Of a DNA stretch of 64,000 nt, positions 26,711 through 36,802 are shown piece after piece. Numbering within the stretch: position 1 is the first letter of the stretch; the number at the start of each line of letters is the position of its first letter. The translations under genes and the position numbers were made by a program. Under the pieces are notes generated by a model, which was not told the DNA's origin, searched no databases, and saw only the letters and a list, made by a program, of their open reading frames with translations. Source of the DNA: Aminipila terrae. Its GTDB lineage: Bacteria; Bacillota; Clostridia; Peptostreptococcales; Anaerovoracaceae. Location: the NCBI RefSeq assembly GCF_010120715.1, contig NZ_CP047591.1, forward strand, positions 2,418,001 through 2,482,000. The letters are read 5' to 3'.

Positions 26711-28050
26711 ATGGAACATATTGCAAAAAGAATTGACAGGTTACCTACAACACCTATGTTGAAAAAAATTTTATTCCTGACAGGGATTGGGTGGATGTTT
26801 GATGCGATGGATCAGGGAATGGTATCTGGTGTTATGGCAGCTATTGGTACGGACTGGGGATTAAGCACTGGACAGATTGGATTATTGGGGAGCTCAGGCA
26901 TGCTGGGGATGATAATAGGAGCCGCTTTATCGGGTATGGCCGCTGATAGATGGGGCAGACGGAATATTGTCATGTGTACGCTGATTATTTATGGTATCGC
27001 CAGTGGTTTATCAGGATTTGCAGTAAATTATCCCATGCTTCTTGTACTGCGATTTTGTACAGGTTTTGGATTAGGTGGGGAATTACCTGCTGCTTCCACA
27101 TTGATTAGTGAATATTCCCCTAAGAAAGTTCGTGGGCGCAATGTTATTATTTTAGAAAGCTTTTGGGCCTGGGGATGGATTTTAGCAGCGTTGGTTGCGT
27201 ATCTGCTTATTCCCGTTTATGGCTGGAGGATAGCATTCTTTGTGGGAGCCGTACCTGCATTATTTGCAGCTTATTTGAGAAGAGCTGTGCCGGAATCTCC
27301 ACGATACCTGGAAACCATGGGAAAACATGCAGAGGCAGATCAGCTGGTGCGAATGATGGAAATGCAGGCCAATGTTGAAAATCTGCCATATCAGGCAGAA
27401 GAACAGCACCAGAGAAGGAATGAAAAATCTCGCTTAACATTGGGAGAGTTATGGTCTAAAAAGTATGCCAGAACTACACTGGTGCTCTGGATTATATGGA
27501 TTGGAATAAATTTCGGGTATTACGGTTTTGTTTTGTGGACCCCTTCTTTATTAATGGCACAGGGGTTTGCATTAGTAAAAAGCTTTGAATTCACATTAAT
27601 TATGTGTCTCGCACAGCTACCTGGCTATTTTAGTGCAGCACATCTGGTGGAAAGAATTGGACGAAAAAAGGTACTGACTGTTTATTTTGCCGGAACAGCT
27701 TTAGCTGCATGGCTGTTTGGGCACGCAGGTTCTACAATGCAGGTTCTGCTGTATGGCTGTCTGCTTTACTTTTTCAGCCTGGGGCATGGGGATGTGTTTA
27801 TACTTATACACCAGAAGTATATCCTACTGTTGCCAGAGCCAGCGGTGCAGGCTGGGCCGCTGCTTTTGGCAGGATTGGTGCATTTATCGCCCCACTTATT
27901 GTACCCGTAATATATAGTACTTATGGCAACAGAACAGGGTATGGATATATCTTCGCCTTACTTACGGGAGTATTTGCCATTGTTGCTATTGTAGTTGCTA
28001 TTTTTGGCAAAGAAACTATGGGAAAATCACTGGAAGAAATTAGTCAGTAG
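26711..28050 (+). CDS. MFS transporter, sugar/aromatic-acid porter type, frameshifted
   Basis: A 12-helix proton symporter of about 446 residues. Markers are WMFDAMDQGMVSG in helix 1, the loop GMAADRWGRRN, FGLGGELPAASTLISEY in helix 4 and VPESPRYL before the central loop; this is the branch that includes niacin, benzoate and shikimate carriers. The frame breaks at four G (27781-27784). A fifth gives FSLGAWGCVYTYTPEVYPT and the last three helices. AAAAGGAG precedes the ATG, and TTGATT/TAGACT about 90 bases upstream is a weak promoter candidate. Being next to the methylamine island, it could import a methylated precursor, but the family does not prove this. The stop is TAG TAG TAA TAA. Confidence 0.85.
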
Positions 28051-28074
28051 TAGTAATAAATATGGGATAAATAT

Positions 28075-28105
28075 AAACAGGAGATTAACTCCTGTTTTAT
28101 TTTTG
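28075..28105 (+). terminator. Intrinsic terminator after the MFS gene
   Basis: AAACAGGAG and CTCCTGTTT flank an ATTAA loop and are followed by TATTTTT. Confidence 0.85.
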
Positions 28106-28262
28106 CTATTTATTAAAATATTTTTAACAAATTATTACAATTAATGTAGAAATTTGACGAAAAAAGAGGATTTTTGTTGTAATTTTTACTGCTTATGGTA
28201 CAATTATGACGTCAGCAGTCAGTTGGATTGCTAAAAATATTTGAGGAGAAGGAATAAAGTAT

Positions 28263-29951
28263 ATGCTGAAAAACATGAAAATTGGGAAAAAATTAATTAT
28301 TACTTTTGTTTTGGTTGCAATTATATCCAGTATAGGTGGGGTAGTTGGTCTTTATGTGATGACTCACATGAATACAGACTATGGAAAAGCACTTGTTAAT
28401 TATGGATTTGCACAGGGTAACATTGGACGTTTTAATGCAGAATTAAATAACACTCGTGTTCTTTTAAGAAATATAATTATTGATACTGATGTTCAGCAGA
28501 TGAAGAATGATCGGGAGGCAATAACAAAATCCTTTGACAAAATGAATACATATTTAGCAATGGTTGAAAAAAGCATAGATTCTGACAAAGAGAAAAAGGA
28601 ATATCAGAATATTAAGGATAATATAGAAAAGATTAATTCCATTGCTGACCAGGAGATTAATCTGGCTATGCAGAATAAAAATGCTGAGGCATTTTCCTTT
28701 TTAATGGAAAAGGGTACCCCTGTTGTGAGTAACATTTCAGCCTCTGTGGAAACTTTAATGAATGAAAAAACTACAACAGGGAATCAATTGGCCGATGAAT
28801 TGTCTGCACAGGGGAAAATGGCAACGATATTTATTCTGGTAGTAATTTTCATTTCTTTAGCAGTTTCCTTCATCATAGCTCTGATTATTTCAAGGGGCAT
28901 CAGCAAACCTGTAACCGAAATGGCTTATGCAGCTGAACGAATGGCAGAAGGTGACCTGAGCATGCAGATTAACATTGACTCTGAAGATGAAATTGGTCAG
29001 TTAGGTGCTGCATTCATTAAATCGAACCAGATGATTAGTGCCTATATAAATGACATAAAAGCAAACCTTGGAAAAATGGCTCAGGGAGATTTAAATATTA
29101 AAATGCAGCAGGATTTTAAAGGCGATTTTATTGAACTTAAAAATTCAATGCATAGCATTGCTATCTCCCTTAATGATGCACTGACTAAAATCAATCAGGC
29201 AGCAGAGCAGGTTGCAACAGGTTCTGATCAGGTGTCTGATGGCTCTCAGGCTTTGGCACAGGGAGCAACAGAACAGGCCAGCACAGTGGAAGAGTTATCT
29301 GCATCTATTGAGGAAATATCAGATCATATAAAGAAAAATGCAGAGCATGCTGCAGGAGCCAGTGAAAATGTGAACCTGGTCAGTGAAGAAATAGAAGTAA
29401 GCAATAACCATATGACTGAAATGGTTTCTGCTATGGCTCAGATTAATGACTCTTCCAGCCAGATAGGAAAAATTATTAAAACAATTGAAGACATTGCTTT
29501 TCAGACTAATATCCTTGCCCTTAATGCTGCTGTTGAAGCTGCAAGAGCAGGCACCGCAGGGAAAGGATTTGCTGTTGTGGCAGATGAAGTAAGAAATCTG
29601 GCTACTAAGAGTGCAGAGGCAGCAAAAGATACCACCACTTTAATTGAAAATTCAATGAAACAGGTAGAGAATGGAACAAAAATTGCTGATGAAACGGCAG
29701 AGTCCCTTCGTAAGGTTGTGGAGAGAGCAAAAGCCGTTGCCAATATTGTTGAAAATATTTCTCAGGTTTCAAACCGACAGTCAAATGCCATAAATGAAGT
29801 TACACTGGGAGTTGAACAAATTTCAAGTGTTGTACAGACTAATGCTGCTACAGCTGAAGAAAGTGCTGCAGCCAGTGAAGAACTTTCCGGACAGGCCCAG
29901 ACTATGAAGGAGCTTGTAGAAAGATTTAAATTAAGAAATGAGACTGTTTAA
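28263..29951 (+). CDS. Methyl-accepting chemotaxis protein
   Basis: A chemoreceptor of 562 residues. Order: first membrane helix at about 12-32, a four-helix-bundle ligand domain outside the cell (to about 180), second membrane helix about 183-208, a HAMP domain (ISRGISKPVTEMAYAAERM), a second HAMP-like segment, and the cytoplasmic signalling hairpin with the conserved tip IAFQTNILALNAAVEAARAG. The methylation helices flank this tip. It would signal through CheW and CheA, which are not in the window. It is transcribed alone and ends at a strong bidirectional terminator. The ligand is unknown. Confidence 0.93.
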   Translation: MLKNMKIGKKLIITFVLVAIISSIGGVVGLYVMTHMNTDYGKALVNYGFAQGNIGRFNAELNNTRVLLRNIIIDTDVQQMKNDREAITKSFDKMNTYLAMVEKSIDSDKEKKEYQNIKDNIEKINSIADQEINLAMQNKNAEAFSFLMEKGTPVVSNISASVETLMNEKTTTGNQLADELSAQGKMATIFILVVIFISLAVSFIIALIISRGISKPVTEMAYAAERMAEGDLSMQINIDSEDEIGQLGAAFIKSNQMISAYINDIKANLGKMAQGDLNIKMQQDFKGDFIELKNSMHSIAISLNDALTKINQAAEQVATGSDQVSDGSQALAQGATEQASTVEELSASIEEISDHIKKNAEHAAGASENVNLVSEEIEVSNNHMTEMVSAMAQINDSSSQIGKIIKTIEDIAFQTNILALNAAVEAARAGTAGKGFAVVADEVRNLATKSAEAAKDTTTLIENSMKQVENGTKIADETAESLRKVVERAKAVANIVENISQVSNRQSNAINEVTLGVEQISSVVQTNAATAEESAAASEELSGQAQTMKELVERFKLRNETV

Positions 29952-30002
29952 GAATTTAAAACTAATAATGAAAAGTAATTTATAAGTTTATATAATAATG
30001 AT

Positions 30003-30034
30003 AAACACCGGGGAATATTCCCCGGTGTTTTATT
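30003..30034. terminator. Bidirectional terminator
   Basis: A perfect 13-bp stem, AAACACCGGGGAA with TTCCCCGGTGTTT, and a two-base loop, between the convergent chemoreceptor and SleB-like genes. Confidence 0.88.
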
Positions 30035-30071
30035 GATTATGAAAGAATTCTTATATTATTATGTATCAAAT

Positions 30072-30926
30072 TTAATATGCGTAAATCAGGTGACCAATTT
30101 GCAAAGAAACTGGTTTAGATAAAATCCAGGTATTGGTGGTGGTATCATCATAGTAGAATTGTGCCCCACTGGTAGGGTCCTCACCCTTCATAGCCGCTTT
30201 TGCAGCTTCAATGGATTCAGGTTCAGCTGGCTTATTGATCCATCCATTTATAACGGGGGTAAATTGATAGTATCCGTTAATGCTCTGGTATATAACGCCT
30301 TTTATGGAATTAGCCCAAACACCGCTCTGAACTCTGTTTATAACAACGGCACCAACAGCCACTTTTGCTTCGTAAGGTTCACCCTGTGCTTCTGCTGTAA
30401 TGAGCCTTGCAAGCAAGTCCAGGTCATCCTCATATTGTGAATCAGCTTTTGGCGGCGCGCTTGAAGTGACTTTAGTTTCAGCATTAGATAAACTTTTTGT
30501 TGATACAGTTGGTTCAGGAACTACAGTCTTAGATGGTTGTGAATCAGCAGTTTTTCTTTTTTGTGAATTTGGCAGGCTACCATCTGGTGTTTTATTTTGC
30601 GTTTGGTTTACTTTATGATAGGCATCTCTTTTAATGATACCTCTTGATATGACAGAGCTATCTTCATTATCAGGTTTGCTAAAAGAGTTCCTTTGTAAGT
30701 CTGGACTAATATCTGAAGGGATAGCGGATGGCTTTGCAGTGCTTTGGGGTTGATTTTCCGGAATGCTTTTCAATTCATTAGTTTTGACCGGTTTGGTTAA
30801 TGAATTAAAATTGGAATAACCATCCGTCAGAGTAATTGTGGTTAAAGTAGAAATTAAAAATAAAGTGATAGCGAATAATAGGGATGTAATAAAATGTTTT
30901 AATCTGATTTTCTTTAGTTTTTTCAT
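30072..30926 (-). CDS. SleB/CwlJ-type cell wall hydrolase
   Basis: A peptidoglycan (spore cortex) hydrolase of 284 residues. An N-terminal membrane anchor or signal (about 12-32, ITSLLFAITLFLISTLTTIT) is followed by a long Ser/Pro/Lys-rich spacer (35-165) and a C-terminal Hydrolase_2 domain of about 110 residues. The catalytic glutamate lies in LITAEAQGEPYEAKVAVGA, followed by INRV and the YYQFTPV loop. The spacer probably spans the wall. It suggests a spore-former but could serve vegetative wall turnover. AGGAGG precedes the start codon. It is transcribed alone. Confidence 0.88.
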   Translation of the reverse strand: MKKLKKIRLKHFITSLLFAITLFLISTLTTITLTDGYSNFNSLTKPVKTNELKSIPENQPQSTAKPSAIPSDISPDLQRNSFSKPDNEDSSVISRGIIKRDAYHKVNQTQNKTPDGSLPNSQKRKTADSQPSKTVVPEPTVSTKSLSNAETKVTSSAPPKADSQYEDDLDLLARLITAEAQGEPYEAKVAVGAVVINRVQSGVWANSIKGVIYQSINGYYQFTPVINGWINKPAEPESIEAAKAAMKGEDPTSGAQFYYDDTTTNTWILSKPVSLQIGHLIYAY

Positions 30927-31196
30927 GCTTTCCTCCTTATGCCTTCCAGATTAGTTGACAGATCATGGTTTCAGTTCCCAATTGTGCCTGCTAAGATATT
31001 TCACTATACTATTATTTTAATATGATATGAGCTAACAATCTAATGGAAAACTTATGAAATTGGTGGAAACGTTTTCCTTATATGATTTTGATAGGGCGGA
31101 AAAATGTACAGGAATTGTAAAAAACTATAATTTGTTATATTATAGTTTTAATACGCAATAATAAATGATAATTCAAGGAAGAAATGGGGTGGCTCT

Positions 31197-31913
31197 TTGA
31201 ACAGATTATATTTACCAGTATTTACCCAAGAAGAAGGGGTGACTGCTTTTTTTTCTACCAAAGAAGGAGCAAGTACTGAAAGTCCGTACTATAATAAAGA
31301 GGTATTAGAAGAATTAAATCTGGAAAAATGCAGGCTGGTATGGCCTGAGCAAGTACATAAGTCACATGTGGAAGTAATAAAAGCTTCTGCAGACAATAGT
31401 GAACCCATACGAATCTTGCAAACTGATGGAGTTGTTACTAATAATCCGGGTGTTTTACTGACTACCGTTCATGCAGACTGCCTGGCAGTATTTTTTTATG
31501 ATAAGAAAAACAAAGCTATAGGATTAGTACATGCAGGGTGGAGAGGCACTGTCAGGGGGATTGCAGTAAATGCAGTAAACATAATGGAAAAGGAATATGG
31601 AAGCAAACAGGAAGACTTAATGGCTTTTATCAGTCCGGGAATCAGTAAGTGCTGTTTTGAAACGGGTTTTGAAGTATATGAAGACTTTCAGAAACAATGG
31701 GAGTGGATCGATGAATATGCAGAAAAAAAAGGAGAAAAGTACTATATTGATTTAAAAGAGATTAATAAAAGGCAGCTTTTGGAGGCAGGAGTAAAAAATA
31801 TTGAAATAAGTCATTACTGTACCTGCTGCAATCCAAAGGTATTCTGCTCTTATAGGGGAGAGCCGGGAATAAAACAACGAATGGGCGCAGGAATTTGTCT
31901 TTCAAATTACTGA
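31197..31913 (+). CDS. pgeF: PgeF/YfiH-family purine nucleoside phosphorylase (laccase domain)
   Basis: A cytoplasmic zinc protein of 238 residues from the family once called multicopper polyphenol oxidases, now known to act on purine nucleosides and to edit peptidoglycan precursors. The metal site residues appear in TTVHADCLAVFF, GLVHAGWRGTVRG and the C-terminal HYCTCCNPKVFCSYRGE. The only start in frame is TTG at 31197, with a GGGGTGG-like site upstream; a nearby ATG (31184) is out of frame. It forms its own unit ending at a terminator. Confidence 0.85.
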   Translation: MNRLYLPVFTQEEGVTAFFSTKEGASTESPYYNKEVLEELNLEKCRLVWPEQVHKSHVEVIKASADNSEPIRILQTDGVVTNNPGVLLTTVHADCLAVFFYDKKNKAIGLVHAGWRGTVRGIAVNAVNIMEKEYGSKQEDLMAFISPGISKCCFETGFEVYEDFQKQWEWIDEYAEKKGEKYYIDLKEINKRQLLEAGVKNIEISHYCTCCNPKVFCSYRGEPGIKQRMGAGICLSNY

Positions 31914-31919
31914 TGAGTC

Positions 31920-31958
31920 AGGACTGAATCTTGTATTGTAACAGGATTCAGTCCTTTT
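31920..31958 (+). terminator. Intrinsic terminator after pgeF
   Basis: AGGACTGAATC (31920-31930) pairs with GATTCAGTCCT (31945-31955), followed by a short T run. Confidence 0.8.
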
Positions 31959-32164
31959 AGTTAACTAGGTAAAACAAAACTTTACTAAAGTAATGTGAAA
32001 ATCTGGGTATTTATGATATAATAAACAAAAAATATAAGAAAGTTTAGTTGATGAATGTAAGCAATTGCGGTATCATAATTTTTAGTGAAAATTAAACGCA
32101 AGGTTTATGATATATTATAAAATGCCAATACATCAAGACGGGTAAACCATGACTGGAGGGGATT

Positions 32165-33337
32165 ATGAGAAATGACAATTTTGTAGATTTTGGAGAAGAG
32201 GTAAGCAAGACCATTAGAAAGGTATTAAACAATCAGGATTTTTATGACTTGAAAAGCACTATTAACCGCACGATGAACAATGTGCCTGGAATGGGAAGAC
32301 AACCATATTATCAGCAGCCTTTTAATCCGCATCTGTCGAAGACTTATGACCAGCAGACTCCTGGAAATTTTGGGAACCCAGGAGTAAGGGAAGTTAAAAT
32401 TCAGAAAGGCAGCGACTCTGTTGCCAGTATCCTGTTATTAGTTTTTGGATTTATAGGAGCTGTTTGTATGGGTGTTATTACCCTGCTTGGCCTTGCAGTA
32501 TCTATTTACCAAAAAGATGTTCTGGAGGCAATCATCGTAGCTTTGGTATTTGGAGTACCTTTTGCCATTTCCGTATTTATGATTCTAACAGGATCAAAAT
32601 TAAAGAAAAGAAGTCAACGATTCAGACTTTACCAGAATGTACTGAATGGACGTACGTTTTGTGCAATACAAGAACTGTCAACGGCTGCAAGGCAGGATAA
32701 CAAGTACACTACAGATGATCTTCGCAAGATGATTAAGGCGGGGCTTTTTAAAGAAGGATACCTGGATGAGCAGGAAACATGCCTGATCACAGATTACAAA
32801 ACATATGTGCAATATCTGGAAACCATGAAAAATGCAAGAGAAAAGCAACAACCAGAAAAAGCAGAACCACAGGTGAAAAAGGAAGAGACTCCTTTAGAAC
32901 AAACAATAGCTGAGGGAAAAAGCTATATTCAGACCATTAAAGCAGCAAATGATGCATTACCGGAAGAAGAAATATCCGAAAAACTGGATCAGCTGGAAAA
33001 CGTCACAACGAAGATTTTTGATTATGTTGAGCAGCATCCAGAGAAACTACCGGAGATACGAAAATTCATGTGCTATTATATGCCCATTACCCTAAAGCTG
33101 GTTAAGGCTTATCAGCAATTTGACGAGCATGGATTTAATGAAGGTGAGATTGCAGATACAAAAAGAGAAATCAAAGGAACTCTGGATACCATTAATATGG
33201 CTTATCAGAATTTATTAAAGAAATTAATGCAGACAGATATACTGGATGTTTCATCTGATATCTCTGCATTAGAAACGATACTGGCGCAAGAAGGACTTAC
33301 TGATGACGATTTTATAACAAACAAAGGACTAAATTAG
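32165..33337 (+). CDS. XpaC-like protein
   Basis: A 390-residue homologue of XpaC, the family named for 5-bromo-4-chloroindolyl phosphate hydrolysis; its biochemical role is unclear. Two membrane helices lie at about 80-105 and 115-140. They follow a low-complexity Gln/Pro/Asn-rich N-terminus (residues 35-72) and precede a soluble helical C-terminal region with a Lys/Glu-rich linker. XpaC and TelA are usually neighbours in Firmicutes, as here. GGAGGGGATT precedes the ATG. The gene ends in TAG TAG, and the frame then continues open into telA with no other stop. Confidence 0.8.
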   Translation: MRNDNFVDFGEEVSKTIRKVLNNQDFYDLKSTINRTMNNVPGMGRQPYYQQPFNPHLSKTYDQQTPGNFGNPGVREVKIQKGSDSVASILLLVFGFIGAVCMGVITLLGLAVSIYQKDVLEAIIVALVFGVPFAISVFMILTGSKLKKRSQRFRLYQNVLNGRTFCAIQELSTAARQDNKYTTDDLRKMIKAGLFKEGYLDEQETCLITDYKTYVQYLETMKNAREKQQPEKAEPQVKKEETPLEQTIAEGKSYIQTIKAANDALPEEEISEKLDQLENVTTKIFDYVEQHPEKLPEIRKFMCYYMPITLKLVKAYQQFDEHGFNEGEIADTKREIKGTLDTINMAYQNLLKKLMQTDILDVSSDISALETILAQEGLTDDDFITNKGLN

Positions 33338-33406
33338 TAGCTATTAATGAATATGCCTGATGACAGCTTGATGAGAAAGCTGAGAAGGGGATTTGAGGAG
33401 GAAGAA

Positions 33407-34558
33407 ATGAGTGAAGTGATAAAAGAAGCAGAAACACCAACTTTAACATTTGAGCCTTTTGGGGCAGAACCGGTTCAACCGGTTGCACCTGAACCAGTTG
33501 TGGTTTCAAAAGAGCAGCAGCCAGCTGTACAGGAAGTACCTCTGACTGAAGAAGAAAAGAAAATGATAGACGATTTTGCGTCTAAGATAGAATTGGGTAA
33601 TTCAAATCTGATTTTGCAGTACGGATCTGGTGCACAGAAAAAGATTGCAGATTTTTCAGAATCAGCATTGAACAACGTTAGAACAAAAGATCTGGGAGAA
33701 ATCGGCGGTGTCCTTTCTGACGTAGTAACAGAATTAAGAAATTTTGAAGCGGATGATGATGAAAAGGGATTTCTGGGAATTTTTAAACGTACTTCAAATA
33801 AAATTGCAAATATGAAAACAAAATATAATAAGGCAGAAGTCAATGTTACCAAGATATGTTCCATATTGGAAAATCATCAGATACAGTTATTAAAAGATGT
33901 AGCCATGCTGGATAAAATGTATGATATGAATAAGGTATATTTTAAAGAATTATCCATGTACATTTTAGCAGGAAAGAAAAAATTAAATCAAGTACAGACC
34001 GTTGACTTACCTGCATTACAGGAACAGGCTAAGAATAGTGGACTGCCAGAAGATGCTCAGGCAGTTAATGATTTGTCTTCTTTATGCAGCCGCTTTGAGA
34101 AAAAACTCCACGATCTGGAGCTTACCAGAATGATTTCAATTCAGATGGCTCCACAGATTCGTCTTGTGCAAAACAATGACACTTTAATGTCGGATAAAAT
34201 TCAGTCTACATTAGTAAATACCATTCCTCTTTGGAAAAGCCAGATGGTTTTGGCCTTGGGAATTGCAAATTCCCAGCAGGCAGCTCAGGCCCAGCGAAAG
34301 GTAACAGATATGACAAATGAACTTTTACGAAAGAATGCTGATACTCTGAAAATGGCTTCCATTGATACAGCAAAAGAATCTGAACGGGGTATTGTAGATA
34401 TAGAGACTTTAATGAACACCAATCAAAGCCTGATTTCCACATTGGAAGAGGTAACGAAGATTCAGGAAGAAGGCAGACAGAAACGTGCCCTGGCGGAGAC
34501 AGAGTTAAGCCGTATGGAAGGCGAACTGAAGCAGAAACTGCTTGAAATCCGCAATTAA
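33407..34558 (+). CDS. telA: Toxic anion resistance protein TelA family
   Basis: A cytoplasmic helical protein of 383 residues of the TelA/KlaA family, linked to tellurite and other anion or envelope stress resistance. The N-terminus has the typical PTLTFEPFG. Most of the rest is coiled-coil, with a conserved central region (KIELGNSNLILQYGSGAQKK) and a Glu/Lys-rich C-terminal helix. I chose ATG at 33407 because GAGGAGG lies five bases upstream and the protein then begins like other TelA proteins; an ATG at 33347 in the same frame is possible. It pairs with the XpaC-like gene upstream. Confidence 0.85.
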   Translation: MSEVIKEAETPTLTFEPFGAEPVQPVAPEPVVVSKEQQPAVQEVPLTEEEKKMIDDFASKIELGNSNLILQYGSGAQKKIADFSESALNNVRTKDLGEIGGVLSDVVTELRNFEADDDEKGFLGIFKRTSNKIANMKTKYNKAEVNVTKICSILENHQIQLLKDVAMLDKMYDMNKVYFKELSMYILAGKKKLNQVQTVDLPALQEQAKNSGLPEDAQAVNDLSSLCSRFEKKLHDLELTRMISIQMAPQIRLVQNNDTLMSDKIQSTLVNTIPLWKSQMVLALGIANSQQAAQAQRKVTDMTNELLRKNADTLKMASIDTAKESERGIVDIETLMNTNQSLISTLEEVTKIQEEGRQKRALAETELSRMEGELKQKLLEIRN

Positions 34559-34643
34559 AGCAAAGTGACTTACAAAGTAGTAAGTTATAGTTCTACATAC
34601 TTAAATTACATGATTGCCGTCTTTATTTATGGATAAAGATATG

Positions 34644-34717
34644 AAAGCGGTTGAATTTTACTTTGTTAGAGCCAATTTCTTGGAGGAGTAAAATTTAGCC
34701 GCTTTATTTTTTTAATA
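34644..34717 (+). terminator. Long intrinsic terminator after telA
   Basis: AAAGCGG at 34644 pairs with CCGCTTT at 34699-34705, with an inner AATTTTACT/AGTAAAATT stem, and a run of T follows. The rest of the 279-base gap holds nothing I can identify. Confidence 0.75.
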
Positions 34718-34837
34718 TTATGATGTTTCAGATAAAAAAGATATTTCATGTAAATATTGAAATAATAAACAAGTTTGGGTTATTATGATAAATAGGCGTA
34801 TTTATATACATAAAATCCATCCAAAAGGAGATAGAAA

Positions 34838-35266
34838 ATGATTAGATACTACTTTCCAGTAATGCTCATAGTAGGCGCCAATTTAATTTATCAGAATTCA
34901 GCAAAAGCTATGCCCGGTCAGGTGAATACCTTCTTTGGACTGACATTTACGTACATAATTGCAGCGGTTCTATCTGCGACGATTTTTTTTGTTGGCGGAC
35001 ATTCGGATCCCATTCAGGTTCAGATGAGGTATCTGAACTGGGCACCTTTTGCATTGGGGGTTTCCATTGTACTTCTGGAATTTGGCTTTGTCATGTTATA
35101 CCGGGTTGGCTGGAATATCAGTGTAGGCCCATTAGTCTGTAACATTATTCTCGCTATCATCCTCCTAATCATAGGTTATTTGTTTTATAAGGATATAATC
35201 ACCCTTACTAAAATCGCAGGAATGGGATTATGTATGATAGGATTAATATTATTAACCAGGAAATGA
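34838..35266 (+). CDS. Four-helix EamA-like membrane protein
   Basis: A 142-residue half-size member of the drug/metabolite transporter superfamily, with four hydrophobic helices (about 4-22, 34-54, 68-88 and 97-117) and a last one ending in GMGLCMIGLILLTRK. Half-size EamA proteins act as dimers. It is preceded by AAAGGAG and transcribed alone. Substrate unknown. Confidence 0.75.
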   Translation: MIRYYFPVMLIVGANLIYQNSAKAMPGQVNTFFGLTFTYIIAAVLSATIFFVGGHSDPIQVQMRYLNWAPFALGVSIVLLEFGFVMLYRVGWNISVGPLVCNIILAIILLIIGYLFYKDIITLTKIAGMGLCMIGLILLTRK

Positions 35267-35398
35267 TAATTTATGAGAATGCCAATCATTGTGCCTGAAG
35301 ACAAAGAAGCTTATGCATAGTGACTATTTGTATGTCATAAGACATTCATGTATAATATACATTATATTCCAAACATTTAATGAAAGGGGGTGAATGAT

Positions 35399-36730
35399 TT
35401 GACCGAAAAGGCTGTGGAACTTAGCAGGGACTCTCTGGAGATAATAAACAAATTTTCTCTATTTCCAATGATCCTATATAATGACTGGGAGATTTTATTC
35501 TCTAATGAGAAATTTAATAAAATATTGTCATTTGAACAATTTTATAAGTTAAAAGAAAAAATTAAGTTTGATATAGATAAAATCGAAAAACACAATCAGG
35601 AATTTTGCATTACGGATAATGAGAAAAATAATAGATGGTATGAACTAATCTATCAATTTGTAGTGTATAATGGAAAATTTTGTATTTTAGCATATCTTGT
35701 AGATATAACAGTAAAAAAGGAAACGGAAAACAGAATTAAAAAATTATCTGATTTAAGGGCCTTAATGCTTGAAGTAACACAGAAGGTCTCACAACAAAAC
35801 GATTTAGATAAAATTTATCAATTTATTTTGAATAATTCATTAAAGGCTATAGATAATGCCTGTTTTGGCAGTATTTTAATAAAAGAAGATGAATTTTTAA
35901 AAGTAGTATCCTATGTAGGCTTTGAGAAATGCATTCTTGATTTACGTATACCATTAAAAGAAGCGTTTTTATATAAGCAAACCAATGGACAGATGGACGA
36001 AATTATAAATATAAATGATTTAGAAAAATTTGGAGGAAGCGTTTTAATAAACAACTTTCTTGAGAAGGAAGCCTACATTAAATCAACGCTATCCGCTCCA
36101 ATTTATATCAACAATGTTTTTTTTGGCATGATTAATATTGACTCCATTAAAGTCAATGCTTTCAGCGAGGAAGATGTCAGCTCTATGGAATTTTTAAAAC
36201 CAAATATAGAAATGGCACTGACCAATCACTTTTTATATAAGGAAAAAGTTCATTTGGCATGGTATGATACGCTGACTCAGATTTATAACCGGGGATATTT
36301 TGAAGAGCATTTTCCTTTGATTTTAGAAAGAGCAAGACGGTATCATGAAATGTTTTGCTTTGTAGTTTTTGATATAAATAAATTAAAAGAAATTAATGAT
36401 ATATATGGGCACTTAGCCGGTGATCAGGTTATAAAGCAAGTAGCCGGAGTTTTGGAACAAAATACAAGGAAAAGCGATTTGTTTGCAAGATTCGGAGGAG
36501 ATGAATTTGTTGGAATATATCTGCATTCCAATAAAAGTTTATTATCGGAAAAATTAGAATCCATTATTAAAGAAATGAAAAAAAATCCCATTGAATTGGA
36601 ATCCCAACAGATAACTTGCACATTCAGCTTCGGAATAGCTGTATTTCCTGAAGATGGAGAGACAATGGAACATTTATTTAAAGAGGCTGATTACAGGATG
36701 TATTTTTATAAAAGACAACAAATCAATTAG
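35399..36730 (+). CDS. GAF-GGDEF diguanylate cyclase
   Basis: A cytoplasmic c-di-GMP synthase of about 443 residues. An N-terminal PAS-like segment (to about 115) and a GAF domain (about 130-285) precede a GGDEF domain with the catalytic RFGGDEFVG. A canonical inhibitory RxxD lies five residues before it in modified form (RKSDLFARFGG). There is no EAL domain and no membrane helix, so the input is a soluble ligand or redox signal. The start is uncertain: TTG at 35399 has AAAGGGGG eight bases upstream, while GTG at 35390 overlaps that site. It ends in TAG. Confidence 0.87.
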   Translation: MTEKAVELSRDSLEIINKFSLFPMILYNDWEILFSNEKFNKILSFEQFYKLKEKIKFDIDKIEKHNQEFCITDNEKNNRWYELIYQFVVYNGKFCILAYLVDITVKKETENRIKKLSDLRALMLEVTQKVSQQNDLDKIYQFILNNSLKAIDNACFGSILIKEDEFLKVVSYVGFEKCILDLRIPLKEAFLYKQTNGQMDEIININDLEKFGGSVLINNFLEKEAYIKSTLSAPIYINNVFFGMINIDSIKVNAFSEEDVSSMEFLKPNIEMALTNHFLYKEKVHLAWYDTLTQIYNRGYFEEHFPLILERARRYHEMFCFVVFDINKLKEINDIYGHLAGDQVIKQVAGVLEQNTRKSDLFARFGGDEFVGIYLHSNKSLLSEKLESIIKEMKKNPIELESQQITCTFSFGIAVFPEDGETMEHLFKEADYRMYFYKRQQIN

Positions 36731-36802
36731 TATATTTTAAACCAATCATAGGGATAATCGCAAATATACAATAATAATTATCAAATAGAAGGGACAGGGA
36801 AA

